This document shows, piece after piece, positions 1 through 8,400 of a stretch of 14,828 nucleotides of DNA. How positions within the stretch are numbered: position 1 is the stretch's first letter; every line of letters begins with the position of its first letter. The notes below the pieces were generated by a model. That model saw only the letters and a list, made by a program, of their open reading frames with translations, was not told the DNA's origin and made no database searches. A program made the position numbers and the translations under genes. The stretch comes from Bacillota bacterium (GTDB taxonomy: Bacteria; Bacillota; Clostridia; Acetivibrionales; DSM-1351). Where the stretch lies: positions 1 through 14,828 of the forward strand of contig JAEZFR010000067.1 in NCBI GenBank assembly GCA_023417285.1, given 5' to 3'.

Positions 1-270
1 GCAGCTCCTGTAGCAGTTGCAGCAGCTCCTGCAGCAGCAGCAGCTCCAGCAGAAGAAAAGACTGAATTCGATGTTATCCTTAAGGATGCAGGCGCTGAAA
101 AGATTAAGGTTATCAAGGTTGTTAGAGAAGCAACTGGCCTTGGTCTAAAGGAAGCTAAGGACCTCGTTGACGGAGCTCCTAAGACAATCAAGGAAAACGT
201 ATCAAAGGACGATGCTGCAGCTCTTGAAGCTAAGTTCAAGGAAGTTGGCGCAACTGTAGAAATTAAGTAA
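1..270 (+). CDS. rplL: 50S ribosomal protein L7/L12, C-terminal part (5' end outside window)
   Basis: The first base opens an in-frame stretch of 89 residues ending in TAA. It starts in an Ala/Pro-rich hinge (AAPVAVAAAPAAAAAPAEEK) and continues into a complete L7/L12 C-terminal domain with KIKVIKVVREATGLGLKEAK and a VGATVEIK end. L7/L12 forms the ribosomal stalk, binds L10 as dimers through its missing N-terminal domain, and recruits GTPase factors such as EF-G, whose gene lies at the far end of this window. The N-terminal dimerisation domain of about 35 residues is cut off by the window edge, so nothing can be said about the start. A hairpin terminator follows 18 bases after the stop, so the rplJL transcript probably ends here rather than running into rpoB. 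Confidence 0.97.
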   Translation, partial: AAPVAVAAAPAAAAAPAEEKTEFDVILKDAGAEKIKVIKVVREATGLGLKEAKDLVDGAPKTIKENVSKDDAAALEAKFKEVGATVEIK

Positions 271-286
271 TTATTTCTCAAATAGC

Positions 287-319
287 AAAAACCCGATATC
301 TTATGGTATCGGGTTTTTT
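287..319. terminator. Rho-independent terminator between convergent rplL and DUF4397 gene
   Basis: A perfect 10-bp stem (289-298 AAACCCGATA with 307-316 TATCGGGTTT) encloses an 8-base loop. On the plus strand it ends in a run of six T (314-319). Read leftwards, the A-run at 287-291 gives a T-rich tail as well, so the same hairpin can end both rplL from the left and the minus-strand gene from the right, about 80 bases after that gene's stop. Confidence 0.9.
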
Positions 320-395
320 GTACACTATGATTTGGAAATCAATTTTGCACATTATTTTTTAGACATTTTATATCAATAATGAGATACGTCTTTGC

Positions 396-1058
396 CTACA
401 GATAAGTATTACCGTCCATAGGAATGAGTACCTCTAACTCAGGGTTATCTTCAAGTAGGCCAACTAGATACATAGACAAGAACCTGTTTGGTTTGATATT
501 AATATTTGGAACGGATAGTATCTTTCCGGGGGTTGAGCCTCTGAATATCTCAAAGTTATAGGTATTTGGCGGTAATGACAAATATGGGGAGGCAACATTA
601 AACCCTATATTTTTAAACAGAAGATCACCACTGCGAAGTGCCACATCTACTGCCGGAGAATTCGGGGAAAGATTAACTACCCTAAGTTGTGCTCTCTCGG
701 GATTCATAGGAAGTCTTGTATCCTCCACTTTTGTTAATTTTATGTTTTCCAGCTTGCCGGTAGCAGATGCTGTGGATATTGAGCCGGGAGCAAGCATTAC
801 CTGCTCAGTGAGTACAGGTGTTGCAGTGTTGCCAGTAGCATAAACAGCTATATTATAGTATCCTGAAGGAACGGCTACATACTCGGAAAAGTCTTTATAG
901 CAGAGGTTTCTTGCAATAAGAGCACCATTTGCATAGACATCGACACATGGAGCGTCCGGAACTGCATGCAAAACCCTAATATTTGCTGTTGGTAGACCTG
1001 CAGTATTATATGTTCCTTGTTGTAATCTTGAATTAAAGCGCGGTATCTGATTTATCAT
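396..1058 (-). CDS. DUF4397 domain protein with two tandem repeats, function unknown
   Basis: A 220-residue protein transcribed against its neighbours. Two homologous halves are visible: about residues 25-112 (IRVLHAVPDAPCVDVYANG...VPSGYYNIAVYATG) and about 123-212 (LRVVNLSPNSPAVDVALRSG...LPPNTYNFEIFRG). Each has the motif pattern (I/L)RV(L/V)...(A/S)P..P.VDV, then a Tyr-rich beta strand, as in DUF4397 family proteins, whose role is not established. There is no N-terminal signal peptide, membrane segment or sorting motif, so export is not supported. The ATG at 1058 is chosen because AGGAGGGG (1063-1070) lies 4 bases upstream. The 3' end shares a bidirectional terminator with rplL. No clean SigA promoter is seen: the nearest pair, TTAACA at 1136-1141 and TATTAT at 1110-1115 on the minus strand, has an over-long 20-base spacer. 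In Bacillus the methyltransferase gene ybxB sits between rplL and rpoB; this protein is unrelated to it. Confidence 0.85.
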   Translation of the reverse strand: MINQIPRFNSRLQQGTYNTAGLPTANIRVLHAVPDAPCVDVYANGALIARNLCYKDFSEYVAVPSGYYNIAVYATGNTATPVLTEQVMLAPGSISTASATGKLENIKLTKVEDTRLPMNPERAQLRVVNLSPNSPAVDVALRSGDLLFKNIGFNVASPYLSLPPNTYNFEIFRGSTPGKILSVPNINIKPNRFLSMYLVGLLEDNPELEVLIPMDGNTYL

Positions 1059-1159
1059 TATACCCCTCCTTATTACTAATAATTATTAATTATGTAAATC
1101 ATATGCTATATAATATGACTTTTACATATTTTGTGTGTTAATAAATATAAAATTATTAT

Positions 1160-1290
1160 TGATATGATATTGATATTGATGTAGATATTCATGTTGGTGT
1201 TGATATGATATTGATGTAGATATTCATGTTGGTGTTTATATGATATTGATATTAATGTTGATGTTGAAGTTGATATCATATTTGCATTGA
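1160..1290. repeat. Degenerate hexamer array with a 35-bp tandem repeat core
   Basis: The stretch is built from variants of a GATATT/GATGTT hexamer. Inside it, 1171-1200 is repeated exactly at 1206-1235 (30 identical bases, period 35), and the match carries on to 1250 with one mismatch, giving about 2.3 copies. The 35-bp period is five hexamers plus a five-base GATAT. The plus strand is almost free of C. There are no unique spacers between copies, so it is not CRISPR. It lies upstream of both the leftward DUF4397 gene and the rightward rpoB promoter, outside either coding region. Confidence 0.85.
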
Positions 1291-1390
1291 TTTATATTGG
1301 GGAATATTTATAAGATATTTGTTTACATTTAGGTAATTCACATGTGCAAAGTGCACTAAAATTAAGAACAAAAGAATGGATAAATAAATA

Positions 1391-1416
1391 AAAAGTGCTA
1401 AAAAAGTAGCACTTTT
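1391..1416. promoter_or_regulatory. Palindrome abutting the rpoB promoter -35 box
   Basis: A 10-bp perfect inverted repeat (1391-1400 AAAAGTGCTA with 1407-1416 TAGCACTTTT) around a six-base loop ends one base before the TTGACA box. Read leftwards it is followed by a T-rich tail, so it could stop leftward transcription. Its position equally suits an operator or upstream element. The sequence does not decide between these. Confidence 0.55.
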
Positions 1417-1417
1417 G

Positions 1418-1446
1418 TTGACAAGCTATATTCAGTATGATAGAAT
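1418..1446 (+). promoter_or_regulatory. SigA-type promoter for rpoBC
   Basis: TTGACA at 1418-1423 and TAGAAT at 1441-1446 are separated by 17 bases, a near-consensus vegetative promoter. Transcription would begin near 1453 and leave a leader of about 280 bases before rpoB. Since rplL ends in a terminator and a leftward gene intervenes, this is the likely main promoter for rpoBC. Confidence 0.8.
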
Positions 1447-1452
1447 TATAAA

Positions 1453-1730
1453 CTGCATTAAAATTTCTATTATTATACCTATTTTTAGATAAGTACTATG
1501 TTTTAGCACAATTATAGCACAGACGCATAAACAAGACAATAATTGTTAATAATATTTTATGGTTTGACTGTAAAGTTAGTATATGTACTTTTGATAATTA
1601 TATGTATTAAAAAAAGTTCCAGTTTTAGAAGTAGGAAGCTGATTTAAGATTATTAATTTTAGGTGGACAATACTATCCATTTAAAATTTTTATATTCCTA
1701 TATAAGTCATAATTTATGAGGTGATATAAA
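1453..1730 (+). promoter_or_regulatory. Long AT-rich leader of rpoB, with TAGCACA direct repeats
   Basis: About 280 untranslated bases lie between the predicted start site and the rpoB start codon. They contain two direct copies of TAGCACA (1504-1510 and 1515-1521) spaced 11 bases apart, about one helical turn. The same TAGCAC hexamer is present in both arms of the palindrome before the promoter. A second weak -35-like TTGACT at 1564-1569 has no -10 box at a workable distance. No open reading frame of note is present. Confidence 0.5.
1655..1690 (+). promoter_or_regulatory. Terminator-like hairpin in rpoB leader (possible attenuator)
   Basis: Bases 1655-1667 pair with 1676-1688 in a 13-bp stem with an 8-base loop. 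The stem holds nine A-T, two G-C and two G-T pairs, followed by a short T/A-rich tail. It lies 40 bases before the rpoB start. It has the shape of a weak intrinsic terminator or attenuator, but the low GC content makes strong termination doubtful. Confidence 0.4.
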
Positions 1731-4700
1731 ATGGTAAAACCCGTGAAATTGGGTAGAAACACCAGGATGAGTTATTCAAAAATCCGAGAAGCATTAGAAA
1801 TGCCCAACTTGATAGAGGTTCAGAAGAATTCCTATCAGTGGTTTCTAGATGAAGGATTGAGAGAGGTATTCAGGGATATTTCTCCGATTACCGATTATAC
1901 CGGTAACCTTATACTTGATTTTGTTGATTACTCACTTGATGACACACCTAAGTATAGCGTTGAGGAATGTAAGGAGCGAGACTCTACATACTCAGCCCCA
2001 CTCAAGGCGAAGGTACGTCTCATTAACAAAGAGTCAGGAGAAGTAAAAGAGCAGGAAATATTTATGGGTGATTTCCCACTCATGACTGACAACGGTACCT
2101 TTATAATTAATGGAGCAGAGCGTGTAATAGTAAGTCAGCTTGTTAGATCTCCTGGGATTTATTATGCAATGAAGTTTGACCGCGTTGGAAAGAAGTTATA
2201 TTCAAATACTGTAATTCCAAACAGAGGAGCATGGCTGGAGTATGAAACAGATTCTAATGATGTACTATCCGTTAGAATTGACAGAACCAGAAAGCTGCCT
2301 CTTACTGTGCTTTTAAGAGCTTTGGGTTATGGTACGGACTATGATATAACTCAGTTGCTCGGAGAAGACGAAAGACTATTAGCTACTATCCAAAAGGATA
2401 ATGCTAAAACATATGAAGAAGGTCTGCTTGAAATCTACAAGAGATTAAGACCAGGTGAACCACCAACTGTTGATAGTGCTAGAACACTGCTTAATAGTTT
2501 ATTCTTCGATCCAAAAAGATATGACCTTGCTAAGTTTGGACGCTTTAAGTTCAACAAGAAGCTTGCTCTTCCAAATCTTATTTCGGGTTTTGTTGCAGCA
2601 GAAAACATTGTTTCACTTGAAACAGGAGAAGTTCTTGTATCACAGGGTCAAGTAATTGAGCGTAGTAAGGCTGAAGAAATCCAGAATTCTGGTGTTTCTG
2701 TAGTTAGCCTACTCATTGATGGCAAGCCTATAAAGGTTATTGGTAACAAGACTGTTGACATAAATGCATTTATAGACTTTGATGTTACTGATATTGGTAT
2801 TACTGAGAAAGTCCGTTATGACGTTCTCAAGGAAATACTTGATAACAATAATGGCAAGGATGAGATTAGAAAAGTTCTTAATGAGAGAATTAATGATCTT
2901 ATACCAAAGCACATTACGGTGGATGATATTATCGCTTCAATAAATTATATTATTAATTTGGCTTACGGAATAGGAACAACGGATGATATTGATCACTTGG
3001 GTAATAGACGTCTGCGTTCTGTTGGAGAACTCTTACAGAACCAGTTTAGAATTGGGTTGTCAAGAATGGAGAGGGTTGTTAGAGAGAGAATGACTATTCA
3101 GGATATTGATATAGTTACTCCTCAAGCTCTTATAAATATTAGACCTGTAGCAGCAGCCATCAAAGAATTCTTTGGCTCCAGCCAGCTGTCACAGTTCATG
3201 GACCAGACCAACCCATTGGCTGAACTAACACACAAGAGAAGATTATCAGCACTCGGACCTGGTGGATTGAGCAGAGAAAGAGCGGGCTTCGAAGTCCGTG
3301 ACGTTCACCACTCTCACTATGGTCGTATGTGTCCTATAGAAACGCCTGAAGGACCAAACATAGGTCTTATAGGCTCATTGTCAACCTTTGCAAGGGTTAA
3401 CGAGTATGGTTTCATAGAAGCACCATACCGAAAGGTTGATAAGGCTACCGGTATTGTTACAGGCGATATTGTGTATGTTACTGCTGACGAAGAAGATGCT
3501 TACGTTATTGCGCAGGCAACAGAACCCTTGGACGAAAATAATAAAATTATTGCAAAGAAGGTTATTGGAAGATACAGAGAAGATATCAGAGAATATGAAA
3601 CTTCCAAGATAGACTTAATGGACGTATCACCAAGACAGCTGGTTTCAGTTGCAACTGCAATGATTCCGTTCCTTGAAAACGATGATGCTAACCGTGCGCT
3701 CATGGGATCAAACATGCAACGTCAGGCGGTACCTCTTATCAGAGCGGACGCTCCTATCATTGGAACAGGTATGGAGTACAAAGCAGCAAAGGATTCTGGA
3801 GTTTGCATAATCGCAAAGAATTCCGGTGTTGTCGATAAGGTTTCTGCAAATGAAATTACTATTAAGCTTCCAAATGGTAAAAAGGATGTTTACAAGCTAT
3901 TAAAATATATTCGTTCAAACCAGGGAACTTGTTTGAATCAGAGACCTATTGTTAGAAAGGGAGAGGTTATTGAAAAAGGTGATATAATCGCTGACGGCCC
4001 ATCTACTGACAATGGTGAAATAGCACTCGGAAGAAATATTCTCATTGGTTTTATGACATGGGAAGGTTACAACTACGAGGATGCTATCTTGATTAGTGAA
4101 AAGCTAGTTAAGGAAGACGTATACACTTCTATTCATATAGAAGAATATGAAGCTGAATCCAGAGATACAAAGCTCGGACCTGAAGAAATCACCAGAGATA
4201 TTCCAAACGTTGGTGAAGAAGCGTTAAAGGACCTTGATGAGAGAGGTATTATCAGAATTGGTGCTGAAGTTCGTTCAGGCGATATTCTGGTAGGTAAGGT
4301 TACTCCTAAGGGAGAAACTGAGCTTACGGCAGAAGAAAGATTGCTCCGTGCAATATTCGGTGAGAAGGCTAGAGAAGTGCGTGACACTTCACTCAGAGTA
4401 CCACACGGTGAATCGGGTATTATTGTTGATGTCAAGGTGTTTACTCGTGAAAATGGCGATGAATTGCCACCAGGAGTAAACCAATTGGTTAGATGTTATA
4501 TCGCCCAAAAGAGAAAGATATCTGTTGGTGACAAGATGGCGGGACGTCATGGTAATAAGGGTGTTATCTCAAGGATTCTCCCTGAAGAAGACATGCCATT
4601 CCTTCCAGATGGTACACCGCTACAGATAGTTCTTAACCCTCTCGGCGTACCTTCACGTATGAATATCGGTCAGGTACTTGAAGTTCACCTTGGCTTTGCG

Positions 4701-5471
4701 GCAAAGGCACTCGGTTGGGAAATCGCTACCCCAGTATTTGACGGTGCAACAGAAGAAGATATCAGAGAAACTTTGATACAAGCTGGTAAAGACCCTGATG
4801 GAAAGACTATTCTGTATGACGGAAGAACTGGAGATCCATTTGATAATAGAGTTACAGTAGGTTACATGTACTACTTGAAGCTTGCCCACTTGGTTGATGA
4901 CAAGATTCATGCTCGTTCAACTGGACCATACTCACTCGTTACTCAGCAGCCACTTGGTGGTAAGGCTCAGTTCGGTGGACAGAGATTTGGAGAAATGGAA
5001 GTTTGGGCACTTGAGGCATATGGCGCGGCATACACTCTACAGGAAATACTGACTGTTAAGTCTGATGACGTGGTCGGAAGAGTTAAGACATATGAGTCTA
5101 TCGTCAAGGGTGAGAATGTTCCTGAACCAGGTATTCCTGAATCATTCAAGGTTCTTATAAAAGAACTTCAGAGCTTAGCTCTTGATGTTAAGGTATACTC
5201 AGAGGAACAGGAAGAAATCGCGATCAAGGAATCTGTTGAGGACGACCTTGAGGAACTAAACGTCAATATAGAAGGTAGAGAGGACGAGGTTCTTATCCCA
5301 AATGAATTTGATGATGACCTCAGAGAAGACATTCTAGAAGACGACATTGATATTGAGGACCTTGAAGATATAGGCAGCATTAGTACAGGAGACAATCTAG
5401 AAGAAGAATTACCGGACGATTTGTTTGCAGACGATGATCTGACTGATGACTTTGATGGTCAAGAGTTTTAG
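1731..5471 (+). CDS. rpoB: DNA-directed RNA polymerase beta subunit
   Basis: A complete 1246-residue beta subunit. It forms much of the RNA polymerase active-site cleft and the rifampicin pocket. Visible landmarks include the rifampicin cluster from residue 482 (GSSQLSQFMDQTNPLAELTH, then KRRLSALGPGG), with Asp491, His501 and Ser506 at the positions of E. coli D516, H526 and S531, all the usual drug-sensitive residues. Further on are MCPIETPEGPNIGLI, GYNYEDAI, GDKMAGRHGNKGV, and the C-terminal clamp region GGKAQFGGQRFGEMEVWALE. The start is set by GAGGTGAT (1718-1725), 5 bases before the ATG. The last 90 residues (about 1157-1246) are a very acidic tail, 41 Asp/Glu against 3 basic residues, roughly twice the B. 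subtilis tail as I recall it. rpoC follows after 15 bases. Confidence 0.99.
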   Translation: MVKPVKLGRNTRMSYSKIREALEMPNLIEVQKNSYQWFLDEGLREVFRDISPITDYTGNLILDFVDYSLDDTPKYSVEECKERDSTYSAPLKAKVRLINKESGEVKEQEIFMGDFPLMTDNGTFIINGAERVIVSQLVRSPGIYYAMKFDRVGKKLYSNTVIPNRGAWLEYETDSNDVLSVRIDRTRKLPLTVLLRALGYGTDYDITQLLGEDERLLATIQKDNAKTYEEGLLEIYKRLRPGEPPTVDSARTLLNSLFFDPKRYDLAKFGRFKFNKKLALPNLISGFVAAENIVSLETGEVLVSQGQVIERSKAEEIQNSGVSVVSLLIDGKPIKVIGNKTVDINAFIDFDVTDIGITEKVRYDVLKEILDNNNGKDEIRKVLNERINDLIPKHITVDDIIASINYIINLAYGIGTTDDIDHLGNRRLRSVGELLQNQFRIGLSRMERVVRERMTIQDIDIVTPQALINIRPVAAAIKEFFGSSQLSQFMDQTNPLAELTHKRRLSALGPGGLSRERAGFEVRDVHHSHYGRMCPIETPEGPNIGLIGSLSTFARVNEYGFIEAPYRKVDKATGIVTGDIVYVTADEEDAYVIAQATEPLDENNKIIAKKVIGRYREDIREYETSKIDLMDVSPRQLVSVATAMIPFLENDDANRALMGSNMQRQAVPLIRADAPIIGTGMEYKAAKDSGVCIIAKNSGVVDKVSANEITIKLPNGKKDVYKLLKYIRSNQGTCLNQRPIVRKGEVIEKGDIIADGPSTDNGEIALGRNILIGFMTWEGYNYEDAILISEKLVKEDVYTSIHIEEYEAESRDTKLGPEEITRDIPNVGEEALKDLDERGIIRIGAEVRSGDILVGKVTPKGETELTAEERLLRAIFGEKAREVRDTSLRVPHGESGIIVDVKVFTRENGDELPPGVNQLVRCYIAQKRKISVGDKMAGRHGNKGVISRILPEEDMPFLPDGTPLQIVLNPLGVPSRMNIGQVLEVHLGFAAKALGWEIATPVFDGATEEDIRETLIQAGKDPDGKTILYDGRTGDPFDNRVTVGYMYYLKLAHLVDDKIHARSTGPYSLVTQQPLGGKAQFGGQRFGEMEVWALEAYGAAYTLQEILTVKSDDVVGRVKTYESIVKGENVPEPGIPESFKVLIKELQSLALDVKVYSEEQEEIAIKESVEDDLEELNVNIEGREDEVLIPNEFDDDLREDILEDDIDIEDLEDIGSISTGDNLEEELPDDLFADDDLTDDFDGQEF

Positions 5472-5486
5472 GAGGGGATATAAACT

Positions 5487-8400
5487 ATGTTTGAACTGAA
5501 CAACTTTGATTCTATAAAAATAGGTTTAGCTTCTCCGGAAAAGGTCAGAGAATGGTCAAAAGGTGAAGTAAAAAAGCCTGAAACAATCAACTACAGAACA
5601 TTAAAGCCTGAAAGAGATGGCTTGTTCTGTGAAAGAATATTTGGACCACAGAAGGACTGGGAATGTCACTGTGGTAAGTACAAGAGAATTAGATACAAGG
5701 GTATCGTTTGCGACCGATGCGGAGTTGAAGTAACTCGTTCAAAGGTCAGAAGAGAAAGAATGGGACACATAGAGCTTGCTGCTCCTGTATCTCATATATG
5801 GTACTTCAAGGGTATACCTAGCAGAATGGGCCTTATCCTTGATATGTCACCAAGGTCACTGGAGAAAATACTATACTTTGCATCATATGTGGTTATTGAT
5901 CCAGGACACACACCATTGTCAAAGAAGCAGGTATTGACTGAAAAGGAATACAGAGATTCTGTTGATAAGTTCGGCATGAATTTCAGAGCTGCAATGGGTG
6001 CTGAGGCTGTTAAAGAACTTTTGATGGAACTTGACCTTGAAAGTCTATCAAGAGAGCTGAGATCAGATCTTGTTGATTCAACAGGCCAAAAGCGTATCAG
6101 AACAGTTAAAAGATTGGAAGTAGTTGAAGCCTTCAGAATTTCAGGCAACAGACCTGAATGGATGATACTTGATGTTGTACCTGTTATTCCTCCTGAACTA
6201 AGACCTATGGTACAGCTGGATGGTGGCAGATTTGCAACATCAGACTTAAACGACTTATACAGAAGAGTTATCAACAGAAATAACCGTTTAAAGAGACTGC
6301 TTGATTTAGGCGCTCCTGATATCATTGTTAGAAACGAAAAGCGTATGCTTCAGGAAGCTGTAGATGCACTTATCGACAATGGAAGAAGAGGCCGTCCTGT
6401 AACAGGACCTGGAAACAGACCACTCAAGTCATTGTCAGATATGCTAAAGGGTAAGCAGGGACGTTTCCGTCAGAACCTACTCGGTAAGCGTGTTGACTAC
6501 TCTGGACGTTCTGTTATCGTTGTAGGACCAGACTTAAAGATATTCCAGTGCGGACTTCCAAAGGAAATGGCGCTGGAGCTGTTCAAGCCATTCGTAATGA
6601 AAAAGCTTGTTAACGATGGTCTTGCTCACAATATAAAGAGTGCAAAGAGAATGGTTGAAAGAGTTAGAAATGAAGTATGGGACGTACTTGAAGAAGTTAT
6701 CAAGGAACACCCAGTTCTTCTAAACCGTGCTCCTACACTCCATAGACTTGGTATTCAGGCATTTGAACCAAAGCTTGTTGAAGGTAGAGCGTTGAAGCTG
6801 CATCCATTGGTATGTTCAGCATACAATGCCGACTTTGACGGTGACCAGATGGCTGTTCACGTACCATTGTCAGCAGAGGCTCAGGCAGAGGCAAGATTCC
6901 TCATGCTCTCAGCCAACAATCTGTTGGCACCAAAGGACGGTAGACCAATTACAGTGCCAACTCAGGACATGGTTTTGGGTAGCTATTATTTGACTATTGA
7001 GAAGGATAATCAGCCAGGTGAGGGCAAGGTATTTGCTGACATGGAAGAAGTTCTCATGGCTTATAATGAAGGAATTGTTGGACTACATTCCAGGATTAAG
7101 GTTAGAGTCAAGAAGGAAATTGATGGTGAAGTGAGAACTAAAATAATTGAGTGTACACCAGGAAGATTGATATTCAATGAAGCAATTCCTCAGGATATTG
7201 GCTTTGTTGATAGAAGTGACAAGTCAAAGTTATTTGATTTGGAAATTAATTTCCTTGTTGGCAAGAAAGAACTTGGTAAGATCATTGACAAGTGTATAAG
7301 AGTTCACGGTACTACAAAAACTGCTGTTATCCTTGATATGATTAAGGCATTGGGCTTCAAGTATTCAACAAGAGGTGCCATTACCATAAGCGTATCTGAT
7401 ATGGTTATTCCAGAAATCAAGAAGCAGTATTTGCAGGAAACTGAGAACACAATTGACAATATAGTTAAGCAGTACAAGAGAGGTCTTATCTCTGATGATG
7501 AAAGATACAATTCCGTTATCAGTGCTTGGACCGAAACTGGTGAAAATATTACAAAAGCCCTTATTGATAACTTGGACAGATTCAATCCTGTTTACATGAT
7601 GTCACAGTCAGGAGCGAGAGGTAATATCAACCAGATTAAACAGCTTGCAGGTATGAGAGGTTTGATGGCCGATACATCAGGTAAGACTATCGAGATACCT
7701 ATCAAGTCAAACTTCCGTGAAGGTCTTAACGTACTTGAGTTCTTTATTTCAACTCACGGAGCTAGAAAAGGTCTTGCGGATACAGCTCTTAGAACTGCCG
7801 ACTCAGGTTACCTCACTAGACGTCTTGTTGACGTAAGTCAGGATGTTATAGTTAGAGAGGTTGATTGCGGTACGGACAGAGGTATTGAAGTATTTGATAT
7901 AAAAGATGGTTCAGAAGTTATCGAACCGTTGTCAGAAAGGCTTATTGGACGTTATCCTACTGAGGACATTGTTGATCCTAAAACAGGAGAGATTTATGCT
8001 CATAAGGGTGATGTTATTGATGAGAGAACAGCTGAGAGAATCGGAAATAGCGGTATCAAGAAGATTAAAATCAGATCAGTTCTTACTTGTCAGTCTCAGG
8101 TTGGTATATGTGGTAAGTGCTATGGTTCAAACCTTGCAACAGGTGATGCAGTTAACGTTGGTGAAGCAGTAGGTATTATTGCTGCTCAGTCAATCGGTGA
8201 ACCTGGTACACAGCTTACAATGAGAACCTTCCATACTGGTGGTGTTGCCGGTGATGACATCACGCAGGGTCTTCCTAGAGTAGAAGAACTTTTCGAAGCT
8301 AGAAGACCAAAGGGTCTTGCAATAATTTCTGAAATACCTGGTACCGTTAAGCTTCAAGAGACTAAGAAGAAGCGTGAAGTTGTCATTACTTCAGAAGAAG

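Noticed and set aside
1110..1141. SigA promoter for the DUF4397 gene on the minus strand
   Set aside because: TTAACA and TATTAT are separated by 20 bases and no better pair was found, so it is not listed as a feature.
1171..1250. Possible CRISPR-like repeat
   Set aside because: Repeat copies are nearly contiguous with only a five-base link, with no unique spacers and no cas genes nearby.
1564..1598. Second promoter in the rpoB leader (TTGACT with GATAAT)
   Set aside because: The spacer is 23 bases, too long for a SigA promoter.
3174..3270. Rifampicin resistance changes in RpoB
   Set aside because: All key residues of the cluster match drug-sensitive enzymes; the Thr in MDQTNP is the normal Bacillus/Clostridium residue.
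5792..6325. A 177-residue antisense reading frame within rpoC
   Set aside because: It mirrors conserved rpoC codons, has Ser/Leu-rich composition typical of antisense frames, and no ribosome binding site or family resemblance.
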